Assembly (NCBI GenBank): GCA_027563935.2
Contig: CM050448.1
Location: forward strand, 70,007,843 to 70,071,842
Reading direction: 5' to 3'
Origin: Costus lasius
Lineage: Eukaryota > Streptophyta > Magnoliopsida > Zingiberales > Costaceae
Length of the DNA: 64,000 nucleotides
Shown here: positions 14,901-26,101 of the stretch, piece after piece
Layout: each line of letters begins with the position of its first letter
Position numbering within the stretch: position 1 is the stretch's first letter
Made by a program: the position numbers and the translations under genes
Notes under the pieces: model-generated
The model's input: only the letters and a program-made list of their open reading frames with translations
Database searches by the model: none
What the model was told of the DNA's origin: nothing

Positions 14901-17900
14901 TCGATTTTGATCTTGTTTGTAATCTTAGTCTAAAATCTTGATATTGTTATTAATGTTGATATTGATCTAATCATGATGAAAATTTTGAACTCGATTAAGA
15001 ATTTTAATTGTTATTAATCTTATTCTTATTCTTAATTATAACATTGATTTTATTCTTGATAATTATCTTCATCTTCATTTTGATCTCAGTTTTGATCTCA
15101 GATTTCAGTTTTAATCTTATAATCTTCATCTTTATCTTGCTCTTAATATTCATCTTAAACTCGATTTTGATCTCTATAGAGATATTGAGTTTTAATCTTG
15201 ATATTAATATTTATATTTATCTTGGTCTTTTAATAATGAGGATGTTGATCCTGATTATGATCCATATTTGATGTTTATCATTTTGGAATCTTAATTTAAT
15301 ATTGATTTTGTTCATGATCATGATGTTGATCTTGATTTTTATCATGATTTCAAACTCTTTCTTATGATATTCATCTTTATCTTCTTTTTAATCTTAATCT
15401 TAAACACAATTTTGATCTTGTTCGTAATCTTGGTCTTCAATCTTGATATTGTTATTGATATTGATATTGATCTAATCATGATGAAAATTTTGAACTCGAT
15501 CATGAGCTTTAATTGTTATTAATCTTATTCTCATTCTTAATTATAACATTGATTTTATTCTTGATAATTATCTTCATCTTCATTTTGATCTTAGTTTTGA
15601 TCTCTTATTTTAGTTTTAATCTTCTAATTCTCATCTTCATCTTGCTCCTAATATTCAACTTAAACTCGATTTTGATCTCTATGGAGATATTGAGTTTTAA
15701 TCTTGATATTAATATTTATATTTAACTTGGTCTTTTAATAATGAGGATGTTGATCTTGATTATGATCCATGTTTGATGTTTATCATTTTGGAATCTTAAT
15801 TTAATATTGATTTTGTTCCTGATCATGATGTTGATCTTGATTAAAATCAAGATTTCAAACTTCATCTTATGATATGCATCTTTATCTTCTTTTTAATCTT
15901 AATCTTAAACTCGATTTTGATCTTGTTTGTAATCTTGGTCTTCAATCTTCATATTGTTATTGATATTGATATTGATCTAATCATGGTGAAAATTTTGAAC
16001 TCGATTATGAACTTTAATTGTTATTAATATTATTCTCATTCTTAATTATAACATTGATTTTATTCTTGATAATTATCTTCTTCTTCATTTTGATCTCAGT
16101 TTTGATCTCATATTTCAGTTTTAATCTTATAATCTTCATCTTTATCTTGCTCTTAATATTAATCTTAAACTCGATTTTGATCTCTGTGGAAATATTGATT
16201 TTTAATCTTGATATTAATATTTATATTTATCTTGGTCTTCTAATGATGAGGATGTTGATCTTCATTATGATCCATATTTGATGTTTATCATTTTGAAATC
16301 TTAATTTAATATTGATTTTGTTCATGATCATGATGATGATCTTGATTTTAATCATGATTTCAAACTTCATCTTATGATATTCATCTTTATCTTCTTTTTA
16401 ATCTTAATCTTAAACTCGATTTTGATCTTGTTTGTAATCTTAGTCTAAAATCTTGATATTGTTATTAATGTTGATATTGATCTAATCATGATGAAAATTT
16501 TGAACTCGATTAAGAATTTTAATTGTTATTAATCTTATTCTTATTCTTAATTATAACATTGATTTTATTCTTGATAATTATCTTCATCTTCATTTTGATC
16601 TCAGTTTTGATCTCAGATTTCAGTTTTAATCTTATAATCTTCATCTTTATCTTGCTCTTAATATTCATCTTAAACTCGATTTTGATCTCTATAGAGATAT
16701 TGAGTTTTAATCTTGATATTAATATTTATATTTATCTTGGTCTTTTAATAATGAGGATGTTGATCCTGATTATGATCCATATTTGATGTTTATCATTTTG
16801 GAATCTTAATTTAATATTGATTTTGTTCATGATCATGATGTTGATCTTGATTTTTATCATGATTTCAAACTCTTTCTTATGATATTCATCTTTATCTTCT
16901 TTTTAATCTTAATCTTAAACACAATTTTGATCTTGTTCGTAATCTTGGTCTTCAATCTTGATATTGTTATTGATATTGATATTGATCTAATCATGATGAA
17001 AATTTTGAACTCGATCATGAGCTTTAATTGTTATTAATCTTATTCTCATTCTTAATTATAACATTGATTTTATTCTTGATAATTATCTTCATCTTCATTT
17101 TGATCTTAGTTTTGATCTCAAATTTCAGTTTTAATCTTATATCTTCATCTTTATTTTGCTGCTAATATTCATCTTAAACTCGATTTTGATCTCTATGGAG
17201 ATATTGAGTTTTAATCTTGATATTAATATTTATATTTATCTTGGTCATTTAATGATGAGGATGTTGATCTTTATTATGATCCATATTTGAGGTTTATCAT
17301 TTTGAAATCTTAATTTAATATTGATTTTGTTCCTGATCTTGATGTTGATCTTGATTTTAATCATGATTTCAAACTTCATCTTATGATATTCATCTTTATC
17401 TTCTTTTTAATCTTAATCTTCAACTAGATTTTGATCTTGTTTGTAATCTTGGTTTTCAATCTTGATATTGTTATTGATATTGATATTGATCTAATCATGA
17501 TAAAAATTTTGAACTCGATTATGAGCTTTAATTGTTATTAATCTTATTTTCATTCTTAATTATAACATTGATTTTATTCTTGAAAATTATCTTCTTCTTC
17601 ATTTTGATCTCAGTTTTGGTCTCTTATTTTAGTTTTAATCTTCTAATTCTCATCTTTATCTTGCTCCTAATATTCAACTTAAACTCGATTTTGATCTCTA
17701 TGGAGATATTGAGTTTTAATCTTGATATTAATATTTATATTTATCTTGGTCTTTTAATAATGAGGATGTTGATCTTGATTATGATCCATGTTTGATGTTT
17801 ATCATTTTGGAATCTTAATTTAATATTGATTTTGTTCCTGATCATGATGTTGATCTTGATTTTAATCATGATTTCAAACTTCATCTTATGATATTCATCT

Positions 17901-18541
17901 TTATCTTCTTTTTAATCTTAATCTTCAACTCGATTTTGATCTTGTTTGTAATCTTGGTTTTCAATCTTGATATTGTTATTGATATTGATATTGATCTAAT
18001 CATGATGAAAATTTTGAACTCGATTATGAGCTTTAATTGTTATCAATCTTATTTTCATTCTTAATTATAACATTGATTTTATTCTTGAAAATTATCTTCT
18101 TCTTCATTTTGATCTCAGTTTTGGTCTCTTATTTTAGTTTTAATCTTCTAATTCTCATCTTTATCTTGCTCCTAATATTCAACTTAAACTCGATTTTGAT
18201 CTCTATGGAGATATTGAATTTTAATCTTGATATTAATATTTATATTTATCTTGGTCTTTTAATAATGAGGATGTTGATCTTGATTATGATCTATATTTGA
18301 TGTTTATCATTTTGGAATCTTAATTTAATATTGATTTTGTTCCTGATCATGATGTTGATCTTGATTAAAATCAAGATTTCAAACTTCATCTTATGATATG
18401 CATCTTTATCTTCTTTTTAATCTTAATCTTAAACTCGATTTTGATCTTGTTTGTAATCTTGGTCTTCAATCTTCATATTGTTATTGATATTGATATTGAT
18501 CAAATCATGGTGAAAATTTTGAACTCGATTATGAACTTTAA
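5922..18541. repeat. Satellite higher-order repeat, B-C-D-E(-A) order
   Basis: Class B units (ctgtggaaatattg, then cttctaatgatgagg) start at 5922, 7941, 10465, 12484, 14503, 16018 and 18542. The spacings are 2019, 2524, 2019, 2019, 1515 and 2524 bp. After each B come a C unit (ctctatagagat; gatcctgattatg), a D unit (tttgaggtttatc; 504 bp), an E unit (tgaaaattatcttcttc; ctctatggag) and sometimes an A unit (E-like, with ttatcaatc). The repeat is therefore a four- or five-monomer block. The 1515-bp block contains a D/E hybrid unit. The D class lacks one base in the string cttatatcttc, against cttataatcttc in B and C, which explains its 504-bp length. Confidence 0.88.
15513..16017. repeat. Chimeric satellite monomer (D/E hybrid)
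   Basis: The first part of this unit has class D markers (cttattctcattc, cttcatcttcattttgatcttag). From about 15600 it carries class E/A markers (ttattttagttttaatcttc, ttcaacttaaactcg). The surrounding block is three monomers long instead of four, so an exchange between a D unit and an E or A unit probably removed one monomer. Confidence 0.75.
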
Positions 18542-19411
18542 TTGTTATTAATATTATTCTCATTCTTAATTATAACATTGATTTTATTCTTGATAATTAT
18601 CTTCTTCTTCATTTTGATCTCAGTTTTGATCTCATATTTCAATTTTAATCTTATAATCTTCATCTTTATCTTGCTCTTAATATTAATCTTAAACTCGATT
18701 TTGATCTCTGTGGAAATATTGATTTTTAATCTTGATATTAATATTTATATTTATCTTGGTCTTCTAATGATGAGGATGTTGATCTTGATTATGATCCATA
18801 TTTGATGTTTATCATTTTGAAATCTTAATTTAATATTGATTTTGTTCATGATCATGATGATGATCTTGATTTTAATCATGATTTCAAACTTCATCTTATG
18901 ATATTCATCTTTATCTTCTTTTTAATCTTAATCTTAAACTCGATTTTGATCTTGTTTGTAATCTTGGTTTTCAATCTTGATATTGTTATTGATATTGATA
19001 TTGATCTAATCATGATGAAAATTTTGAACTCGATTATGAGCTTTAATTGTTATTAATCTTATTTTCATTCTTAATTATAACATTGATTTTATTCTTGAAA
19101 ATTATCTTCTTCTTCATTTTGATCTCAGTTTTGGTCTCTTATTTTAGTTTTAATCTTCTAATTCTCATCTTTATCTTGCTCCTAATATTCAACTTAAACT
19201 CGATTTTGATCTCTATGGAGATATTGAGTTTTAATCTTGATATTAATATTTATATTTATCTTGGTCTTTTAATAATGAGGATGTTGATCTTGATTATGAT
19301 CCATGTTTGATGTTTATCATTTTGGAATCTTAATTAGTTATTGATTTTGTTCCTGATCATGATGTTGATCTTGATTAAAATCAAGATTTCAAACTTCATC
19401 TTATGATATGC

Positions 19412-22400
19412 TGTTAGTAACCCTAGGTCACATACGCATATAAAAGTTTTTCTTGCTTTACTAGGTCCAAATCGAATGACTTAAACATATGATCAACTTT
19501 TAACAACTTGTATAGAACAAGTGAGGATGTTACCATGGCCATGAGAGGCGGCTTGGAAGAAGAAAGGGGCGAATGCCTCTTCTCCAAAGGAATCACACAC
19601 AGGATGAGACAGGCCTCCTTCCTTGCGCTCCTTGTGCTAGCAAGTCACCAAGGTTTCTTTTGTCGTGTGAAGAGATGTCTCTTTCTTTGCTGGGCGAACT
19701 CCCTCTCTTGGCGTGAAGACAAACCAAAGACGAGAGCAAGAGAACAAGGGGCGAGCGGCGTTCTTACGTTCGAAAACGTGGGAGGTTTTTCCAAAAAGAA
19801 AAACGCCTTCCAAAAATAGTAAGCACTTAACTCCCCATGAAGCCATCGATTGAACCAACCGAAACTTATCTCTTAATTGAACCATGCGTTCACTAAGTGA
19901 ACCGGTTCAATTCCATTTGGTTCAAGGACCAAATCGAACCAGCTCTGGTTATGATCTCTTTGAACCAAATGGCTCAAGATCTAATCACACATCTCTTGAC
20001 CCTCTTGATCTCTTCGATCAAGCATCAATTCTCCCGATCGAAGCTTACCGATTGTCGGGGTATGCCCTTAAGGCTAATGTTTGAAGCCTTGGGATTCCAT
20101 GAGTTTCATGTATATAAACTCTTTTGTTTATAAAGGCAATGGTTGTTATTCAGGTTGTTACATTGTCTGCTGCAATAAGTGTACTTCTGAATAATGTCTC
20201 AAAGCTGTTCAGCTAGGCTGACATGCAGTTAAGTCCTTAGTCGAGATATCTTGGTGAACATGAGACAGCCTTGATATGATTGAGACTAATGTGTGTTCTA
20301 ATCTTATAGGATACTTCGAGCATGGAATAAGATGTAGACTCATAGGTACATTGGATGTACTGGACAGACCCTATTAGGATATTCAATTGCTTGTCACAAT
20401 GTGAATAATCCTTTTGCTACAAGTGGCACATGTCCTCTGACTTGAGATCACTTGTGTTTCTAAATGATGATTGTCATTGTTTTGAGGTGGTTTAATATCA
20501 TTTGAAATATAATGATTATAGACTATCTTGGATAATGATCTTGAGTCAGGTTAGGGCACTAGTGATAGATAAAGGATTGCCGTCTCCTTGTTTAAGGAGT
20601 GTGATGTTCTGAAGGGGCCCCCCCTTAAATGAGATGATTGAGAAAGTGTATGGCCATACCCAGGTGACTATGTTCATCTGGTCTAATCATGCTCATCATA
20701 TTGGAGTTACAGGCTTGACACGCTTGTCCAATAAGAACATCCAGTGGCAAAGGACACATGCATGCCTAGTGAAGTGGATTCACACTTGTGCCGTGGTTTG
20801 GGTGTGGTCTTGGAAGACTCTTTCCTTTATATCGGGAGACAGTGATGTGTTGCTAGATACCCCTCACTGATCGTGATAACGTGAGTTATCGTTACCGACA
20901 TTTAAAGGAAACCCTCAGGGTCGCACAATTTGATGATATGGCTTACTTAAGTCAGATCGTGTGGACTGAATTGTTTCGGTTCAGTTTAAAGGGATTTAAT
21001 CTCTGATTGTAAGTGAGATCTGGTCTGATCATGTTTGATTGGTTAGGGCTCAAGATCGGTAAGCTTCGATCGAGAGAGTTGATGCTAGATCGGTGAGATC
21101 AGTAGCATCAAAAGATGAACGGTCAGATCTTGAACCATAGGGTTTAATTTGATCTGGACCAATTCTTGGGCTGATTTGGTTTGGTCGTTGGACCAACTAA
21201 ATTGAACCGGCTCATATGTGAGCGCTTGGTTCATATGAGAGAAGAGATATGCGGTTGGTTCACTTCATGTGAACGCATAACGCATGTATTGAAGTCTTGC
21301 TAATTTTGGCATTTCGGTTTTTCCCAATGTGATGAACGTCTCAACGTTCGATCACAAGACTTCTCTAACGCTCGTCTCCCTTTCGCTCTTGACGAAACAC
21401 ACACTCTTGCGTGGTGTAAGTTGACGAGAAGAAGGATCAGCCAAGATAGACTTCATCATCCCCTTCCATTCGACAAGGAAGCTTGGGTGCCTTGCTAGCA
21501 CAAGGGACGCCAAGGAAGTAAGCGATCTTCATCTTGCGTGTGAACTTTTGGAGGAGATCAAAGTTGCTCTCTTCTTCCAATGCACCATCCAAGCGATGGC
21601 CATGGTATGGATCTTATCCAATCTTTGCAAGTTGATCATTGAAACATACATGCGATCATAGAAAACCTAGATTCCGCAAGAAAAGGTTTTACATGCGCCT
21701 ATTAAGGTTTGCGCCCCCCTCTTGAAAGGGGTACTCACAATAGGTTTGCGCCCCCCTCTTGAAAGGGGTTCTCACACCGATCACATGCCCTAATCAATCA
21801 AACATGATCAGACTAGATCTCACTTCCGATCATAGTTTAAATTGCTTTAAACTGAACTAGAACAATTCAGTCCACACGATCTGACATAAGTAAGCCACAT
21901 CATCAAATTGTGCGACCCTAAGGGTTTCTTTCAATGTCGGTAACGATAACATATGTTATCACGATCAGAGAGGGGTATCTAGCAACACATCACTGTCTCT
22001 CGATATGAAGGAAAGAGTCTTCCAAGACTACTCCCAAACCATAGCACAAGTGTGAATCCAATTCACTCAGTATACATGTTCCCTTTGCCACTGGATGTTC
22101 TCATTGGACAAGCCTGTCAAGCCTGTAATTCCAACACGATGAGAATGGTTAGATCAGATGAACATAGTCATCTGGGTATGGCCATACACTTTCTCAACCA
22201 TCTCATCCGGAGGGGGCCCCAGTAGAACATCACACTCCAACTAGGAGAGGCAATCCTTTATCTATCACCAGTGTCCTAACATGACTCATGCCCACTATCC
22301 AAGATAATCCTTAACCATTATCTTTCAAATGATATTGAAGTACCTCAAGACAATGCCAATCATCACTTAGTAACACAAGTGATCTCAAGTCAGAGGGAAT

Positions 22401-22783
22401 ATACCACTTGCTTGCTTATAAGGACTTATTCACATTGTGACAAACAATTGAATATCCTAAGTAGGGTCAGTCCAGTACATCCAATGCACCTATGTGTCTA
22501 AATCTTATTCCATGCTCGTAGCATCCTATAAGACCAGAACACATATTAGTCTCAATCATATCAAGGCTGTCTCATGTTCACCAAGATATCTCGACTAAGG
22601 ACAACTCTGAATGTCAGCAAAGCTGAACATCATTGAGACATTACTCAGAGGTATACATACAGCAGCAGACAATGCAATAATCTGAATAACAACAATTGCC
22701 TTTATAAACATATACTCAGTTTATACATGATACTGATAATAACCCAAGGCCTCAAACATTAGCCTTAAGGGTATACCCCAACA
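19412..22783 (-). repeat. Copia-A 3' LTR, interrupted by a solo LTR
   Basis: On the plus strand it runs from tgttagtaacc to ccttaagggtataccccaaca, the reverse complement of the TGTTGGGG LTR start of the family. Without the 1724-bp nested solo LTR and one 5-bp target duplication it measures about 1643 bp, close to the 1.68-1.72 kb of its relatives. It shares landmark blocks with the other LTRs: the GGTTC-rich central part, the string catgatcagac, and the hairpin at 21945-21960. Confidence 0.85.
20053..21776 (+). mobile_element. Copia solo LTR nested in the Copia-A LTR
   Basis: A plus-strand LTR starts tgtcggggtatgccc and ends ttctcaca, 1724 bp long, with 5-bp target duplications ccgat at 20048-20052 and 21777-21781. 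No internal region is present, so it is a solo LTR left by recombination between the two LTRs of a complete insertion. Near its inner end a block of about 35 bp (aggtttgcgcccccctcttg and following) occurs twice in tandem, at about 21706-21740 and 21742-21776. It carries the LTR hairpin gataac-gtga-gttatc at 20875-20890. Its sequence differs clearly from the Copia-D LTR, so it belongs to another subfamily. Confidence 0.92.
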
Positions 22784-22800
22784 ATCTCCCACTTGCACTT
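22784..22800 (-). other. Copia-A polypurine tract
   Basis: The minus-strand sequence aagtgcaagtgggagat lies directly outside the 3' LTR and just after the pol stop codon. It is the plus-strand priming site of reverse transcription. The same tract is found in Copia-B, -D and -E. Confidence 0.8.
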
Positions 22801-22803
22801 AAA

Positions 22804-23744
22804 CTAATGGTTGAGAAATCTCAAACCCATATTATTACAGTGCTTCTCATGCTTCTGCTGCGCCAGAGGCTTTGTAAGCGGGTCAGCTAGATTGTCATCT
22901 GTATGTACCTTGCAAATCTTGATCTCTCCTCAATCTATGATCTCACGGATCAAATGAAACCTTCTCTGTATGTGCTTGGACTTCTGGTGTGACCGTGGTT
23001 CCTTTGCTTGTGCAATCGCTCCAGTGTTATCACAGAAGATAACCAATGGATCTGCACTTGAAGGAACAACACCAAGTTCTTGAATGAACTTACGAATCCA
23101 TACTGCCTCCTTTGATGCTTCTGAGGCTGCAACATACTCGGCTTCTGTTGTGGAATCAGCAACAATTGATTGTTTGAAACTCTTCCACACCACTGCTCCT
23201 CCATTCAAGCTAAAAACATAGCCTGATTGCGATCGGAAATCATCTTGGTCAGATTGAAACGAAGCATCAGTATATCCTTCAATACTGAGTTATCCCTGAC
23301 CTCCATAGATCAAGAACATATCTTTGGTTCTTCGAAGATATTTTAAAATGTTCTTGACTGTAATCCAGTGTGCCTTCCCTGGATTACCTTGGAACCGACT
23401 GGTTACGCTTAACCCGTAAGCGACGTCTGGGCGAGTACATAACATCGCATACATAATAGACCCAATAGCCGAAGCATAAGGCGTATTTTCCATCTCATCT
23501 TTCTCAGACTGTGTTTGAGGACACTGGCTCTTTGAAAGATTCAGACCATGTCTGACTGGAAGATATCCTCTTTTAGAATTTTCTAAATGGAATCTCTCCA
23601 GGACCTTATCGATGTAAGTACTCTGGGATAGCCCGAGAAGCCTATTAGATCTATCTCTAAAGATCTTCACACCTAATATATAGGTTGCTTCTCCTAAATC
23701 TTTCATCTGGAAACATTTTCTTAACCATGCTTTGACTACATGCA
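22804..23744 (-). pseudogene. Copia-A pol fragment (end of RT and RNase H), broken
   Basis: The fragment matches Copia-B from the reverse transcriptase segment AWLRKCFQMKDLGEA to the C-terminus MGLRFLNH. It holds the RT connection region, the RNase H start GYTDAS, the segment ADSTTEAEYVAAS, and the DNTGAIAQAK motif with its catalytic aspartate. Two nonsense changes interrupt it. One stop lies near 23290, after YGGQG, where the other copies continue with EELSIEGY. The other is at about 22930, where an arginine codon after REIID has become TGA. The N-terminal two thirds of pol are missing. Confidence 0.9.
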
Positions 23745-24914
23745 ATCTCTGATCCTGTGCCCCACTTTTCCGCATTTGAAGCACGCCCCGGACTTCTTGT
23801 GGCAGTCCGCCTTCAGGTGACCCTTGGCCCCACAATGGTAGCAGACTCTGTCCTCTACCCGGCCATCAGTACCCCGCTGCTGTGGCTGAGATGCCTGCTG
23901 CGGTCTCTGAATTCCTTTCCCCTGGTGAGGTCTGTATCGGCCTTTCTTCTGGTCCTTCCCCTTATGGTATTTCCTACTGCCTCCACCAGTCTGCTGGGGA
24001 ACCGGTGCCTCAGCTGTAGGGGCTACAACTAGGGCCGTCTCGGCCTGCTCCTCCAGGATGTACTTCTCTGCGGTGCGGGCACGATCCAGCATCTCAGCAT
24101 AAGTCTCCAAGTGCTGCAATCCTACCTTCTGTCTGATATCCCTTCTGAGACCCCTGAGAAATTTCTTAGCTCGTCTATCCTCAGTATTTATCAAGTGTGG
24201 GGCATACTTCCCAAGCTTTGAGAACATCAAGTCATATTGATCCACCGTCATGTCTCCTTGTTCCAAGTGGATAAACTCCACCTCCCTATCCTCAACCAGG
24301 CTGGTGGGAAAGAATTTCTCATTGAACCGGGACAAGAAGTATTGCCACGTCACCGGTTCGGATCTGTCCACCGCGAGTCTCTGCTCACTCTTCCACCACA
24401 CATCTGCGTCACCACGCATCATATAAGTGGCCAAACATAATCTGTCCTCATCTGAACATCGCATCACTTGAAAGATCTTCTCCAAGCTCAAACGCCAGTC
24501 CTCTGCCGTCCTGTAATCTGGACTCCCATAAAAAGAGCTAGGGCCCAACCGCTGGAATTCACCCACAAGCAAGGCATAGCGCTTATGGGTGTCCTCCGGC
24601 AAGCTAACCACCGAGCCCGAGCCAGACTCAGACCCCCGCCCCTGCGTCGGTATCTGTGTCTGAGATAGAAGCTGCAACTGCTCTCTGAACTCGCGTTGCT
24701 GTTCGCGATTCTGCTGTAACAGCTGCTGCTGCACCTCCTGGTGCTGGGTCTGCTGCTGCTGCAGCATCTGAGCCTGTTGCTGGATTAGTGCGTTCTGTTG
24801 CTGCACCATACCAGTCAAAGACTCCATAGCCCGCAGGAATTCAGCAGTCTGATCACTGCTGCCAGTACTAGCACTCAACCTGGGGCGCACCATACTGGCT
24901 CCTTCAATACACAT
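23741..24914 (-). pseudogene. Gypsy gag, left copy, 3' truncated
   Basis: This minus-strand frame of about 390 codons encodes a Ty3/gypsy Gag. It has a glutamine-rich, probably coiled-coil N-terminal part (repeats of QQ around residues 35-85), the retrotransposon Gag domain (TAEDWRLSLEKIFQV, then DADVWWKSEQR), a basic linker, and two CCHC zinc knuckles ([14 protein letters not shown] and [14 protein letters not shown]). Two ATG codons are possible starts: 24914 (MCIEGAS) or seven codons later (MVRPRLS). The frame is open through the whole Gag part but is cut after the second knuckle by the junction with Copia-A, so protease and pol are lost. In a complete element Gag packages the RNA into virus-like particles in the cytoplasm. 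The second copy, in Gypsy-B, is nearly identical but carries a stop. Confidence 0.92.
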
Positions 24915-25023
24915 AGATCAAAGTTACAATCAAGTCAGTTCTCAAACAAGGTTCCTAGCTGTCTAGCAATACACAAGCAAGGTTTTCCACCCCCAATACA
25001 GCTATTATTCGCTAGCTCATTCA

Positions 25024-25033
25024 TCTGATACCA
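25024..25033 (-). other. Gypsy primer-binding site (left copy)
   Basis: On the minus strand the sequence TGGTATCAGA follows the LTR end after three bases. It is complementary to the 3' end of initiator tRNA-Met, the usual primer of plant LTR retrotransposons. The 123 bases between this LTR and the gag start hold only this site and a short leader. Confidence 0.8.
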
Positions 25034-25921
25034 TTCTGTAACGCCCCCTCAGAATAAACCCCAAATCATCGAACAGAAACAGCGGAAGATAGGGAACGTC
25101 ACACACAAACAACAATACAGATGCTAGGGAATAATAGCTTACAGAAACCGATTCGGAAAAATTTCGGCAGCATGTCCCCAGAAAAACTAAGGAAATTCCT
25201 GTACAAATATCATAATATTACAATGTGGGTCAACATGCTGACCACAAACTGAAACACACCATTTTGAAATCAAAAGTTCTCAAGCCTTATCACAACTAAT
25301 AAACCACGATAATCGAATAACACAGGATAATACAGAATTCACCGAAAACAGGCTTAAGCCCTCGGTTTAACAGTCGTATCAAAACCAAATGCCAACCCGG
25401 CAACAATATCACAGAAATCGAAAATCAGCATACCAGCCACATCCGGCTAACATGTCCATGAACAAAATCATAAAAACCTTGGCCACATCCGGCCAACAAA
25501 TAGCACAGGCTCGCAGGCCCCAAAATATCAAGTTAGAAAACTAAACATCCGCTCAGGCTGTAGGCTCCTGCCCTGCATCTGGAAATATCGTGGAATGAGC
25601 TACACGGCTCAGTGAGTAGATAGTCTCGTTCGACCATCCACTAATATACAATCAAAAAATAGATGCAGATATCTTTTCAAAACTTTTAACGGAAGATGTC
25701 AAAGTATGATACATAATAAAACCGATAACCATAAATCACAATCATGATCAGAAAACAATACACCCACAACCCCGGGCAACAAGATCACCAAACAGCCTAT
25801 CCGGCTAACAGACTAGAATCACACAACTATTGTCCAGTGATTTCAGAATTGACCCCGAGGGTCCAACCCGGCCTTCGTCAAGGCACTGAGAGTAACCTGC
25901 AACGAACATTGGTGAGGCGTA

Positions 25922-26101
25922 GATTCAAGAGGTGGCCCCCGCCAGGTCACGACGTGGCACTTTGCTCTACAACACTCAACTGCACCCCCTTTACCGGGAA
26001 CACAACACCCCCACAACCGGGAACGGAAACAGGAACAGATCAGAACGGAAGGTGAATGAATTCAAGAGGTGGCCCCCGTCTGACCAAGACGTGGCACTTT
26101 G
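25922..26101. repeat. Imperfect direct repeat inside the gypsy LTR
   Basis: A block of about 43 bp (core ttcaagaggtggcccccg, then gacgtggcactttg) at 25922-25964 recurs at 26059-26101, 137 bp away. Both copies are also in the other gypsy LTR, near 59009 and 59145. Repeated blocks in the U3 part of an LTR can act as enhancer elements, but nothing here shows that. Confidence 0.7.

Larger units (their letters stand above)
1..19411. repeat. AT-rich tandem satellite array, 505-bp monomer
   Basis: The same landmark strings recur every 505 bp from the first base to 19411, for example the string ttgttatt at 368, 873, 1378, 1883 and so on to 19047. There are 37 complete units, with a partial unit at each end. 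One class is 504 bp, so its next unit starts a base early. The strand shown is rich in T and in short words such as ttgatctt and ttgatatt, giving an unbroken AT-rich, strand-biased tract. Monomers fall into five classes that differ by diagnostic bases and follow a higher-order pattern. Each unit can be read as an 87-codon hydrophobic frame, but it begins with TTG rather than ATG, is broken in one class, and reflects simple-sequence composition. I treat it as non-coding. The array continues off the left edge and stops mid-unit where a copia LTR begins. I do not recognise the satellite family. Confidence 0.97.
19412..23744 (-). mobile_element. Copia-A: old truncated Ty1/copia relic
   Basis: This minus-strand element keeps its 3' LTR (19412-22783, split by a solo LTR), the polypurine tract and the last part of pol. 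Gag, protease, integrase, most of reverse transcriptase, the leader and the 5' LTR are absent. On the right it stops inside reverse transcriptase and joins a gypsy gag sequence. The four bases tgca at 23741-23744 can belong to either side, as in a microhomology-mediated deletion. On the left its outer LTR end lies directly against a truncated satellite monomer. That end begins tgttag and is diverged from the tgaaag end of the other copies. Two in-frame stops in the remaining pol make this the most decayed copia copy in the window. Confidence 0.85.

Noticed and set aside
368..19310. Repeated 87-codon hydrophobic open frames in the satellite
   Set aside because: They start with TTG, not ATG, consist of Leu/Ile/Phe from T-rich simple sequence, are broken in class D units, and lack any gene context. 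They follow from the repeat composition.
1..19411. CRISPR array or bacterial-type repeat
   Set aside because: The repeats are contiguous 505-bp monomers without spacers. The rest of the window is plant retrotransposon DNA.
19508..19885. Overlapping frames of 103 and 82 codons in the Copia-A LTR
   Set aside because: They lie within an LTR, have no domain, and equivalent positions in sister LTRs are not conserved as protein.
20053..20140. Start of a complete plus-strand copia element
   Set aside because: The LTR ends at 21776 and is followed by the target duplication ccgat and then the host LTR, with no primer site or internal region, so it is a solo LTR.
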